The notes beneath the pieces were generated by a model. The model ran no database searches. It had not been told where the DNA came from and worked only from the letters and a program-made list of their open reading frames with translations. A stretch of DNA of 7,726 bases, from contig CANJKD010000091.1 of NCBI GenBank assembly GCA_947474415.1, positions 1-7,726 on the forward strand, read 5' to 3'. Position 1 is the first letter of the stretch. The number at the start of each line of letters is the position of its first letter. Made by a program: the position numbers and the translations under genes. Source of the DNA: Burkholderiales bacterium. Its GTDB lineage: Bacteria; Pseudomonadota; Gammaproteobacteria; Burkholderiales; Burkholderiaceae_C. This document shows positions 6,461-7,726 of the stretch, one piece after another.

Positions 6461-6467
<7 letters not shown>
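6424..6467 (-). promoter_or_regulatory. AT-rich putative vapBC promoter/operator with repeated GATGT/ACATC boxes
   Basis: The 37-nt gap between liuB and vapB is far more AT-rich than its surroundings. On the plus strand it holds GATGT at 6424 and 6433 and ACATC at 6451, 6458 and 6463, the last lying in the liuB stop region. TGTATGATG (6428-6436) and CATCGTACA (6452-6460) form an inverted repeat matching at 8 of 9 positions around a 15-nt spacer containing ATTAAT. Paired inverted boxes directly upstream of an antitoxin gene fit the autoregulation known for vapBC loci. The -10 and -35 elements cannot be placed with confidence. Confidence 0.5.

Positions 6468-7726
<1,259 letters not shown>

Overview
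The window is GC-rich throughout. Its gene set and protein style (methylcrotonyl-CoA carboxylase subunits, methylglutaconyl-CoA hydratase, DUF4126, DinB family) suggest a betaproteobacterium, most likely Burkholderiales. That assignment is inferred from family resemblance only, because no rRNA or other marker gene is present. Nearly everything lies on the minus strand, so the transcriptional order runs from the right edge (7726) to the left (217).

Layout in transcription order: the 3' two-thirds of a methylcrotonyl-CoA carboxylase beta subunit gene (liuB-like, 7726-6461); a 37-nt AT-rich gap carrying repeated GATGT/ACATC boxes; a vapB-vapC toxin-antitoxin pair (6423-6166 and 6179-5778); a gap with an 8-bp tandem repeat; a GNAT acetyltransferase (5720-5226); an acyl-CoA dehydrogenase (5174-4029); a truncated DinB-family gene (4012-3698); an enoyl-CoA hydratase-family gene, probably methylglutaconyl-CoA hydratase (liuC-like, 3701-2910); a DUF4126 membrane protein (2910-2287); and a complete biotin carboxylase/biotin carrier alpha subunit (liuD-like, 2268-217). 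To the left is a hairpin-rich, gene-free stretch (86-216) and what may be the last codons of a convergent plus-strand gene (2-85).

The metabolic core fits leucine/isovalerate catabolism. An acyl-CoA dehydrogenase forms an alpha,beta-unsaturated acyl-CoA, the alpha/beta carboxylase makes the 3-methylglutaconyl-CoA type product, and the hydratase converts it to 3-hydroxy-3-methylglutaryl-CoA. The lyase and a dedicated isovaleryl-CoA dehydrogenase are not in the window. The core order beta - dehydrogenase - hydratase - alpha also matches the acyclic terpene (atuCDEF) layout, so the substrate is worth testing.

The genes from the dehydrogenase to liuD are tightly packed (16-nt gap, ATGA overlap, TGATG overlap, 18-nt gap), which implies one polycistronic, translationally coupled unit. 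Into this unit are set non-catabolic genes: vapBC, a GNAT and a broken dinB. The most interesting points are that the VapC toxin has Asn in place of a normally conserved PIN-domain aspartate, that vapBC sits inside a catabolic operon with its own operator-like region, and that the dinB remnant survives as a short reading frame whose stop overlaps the liuC start.
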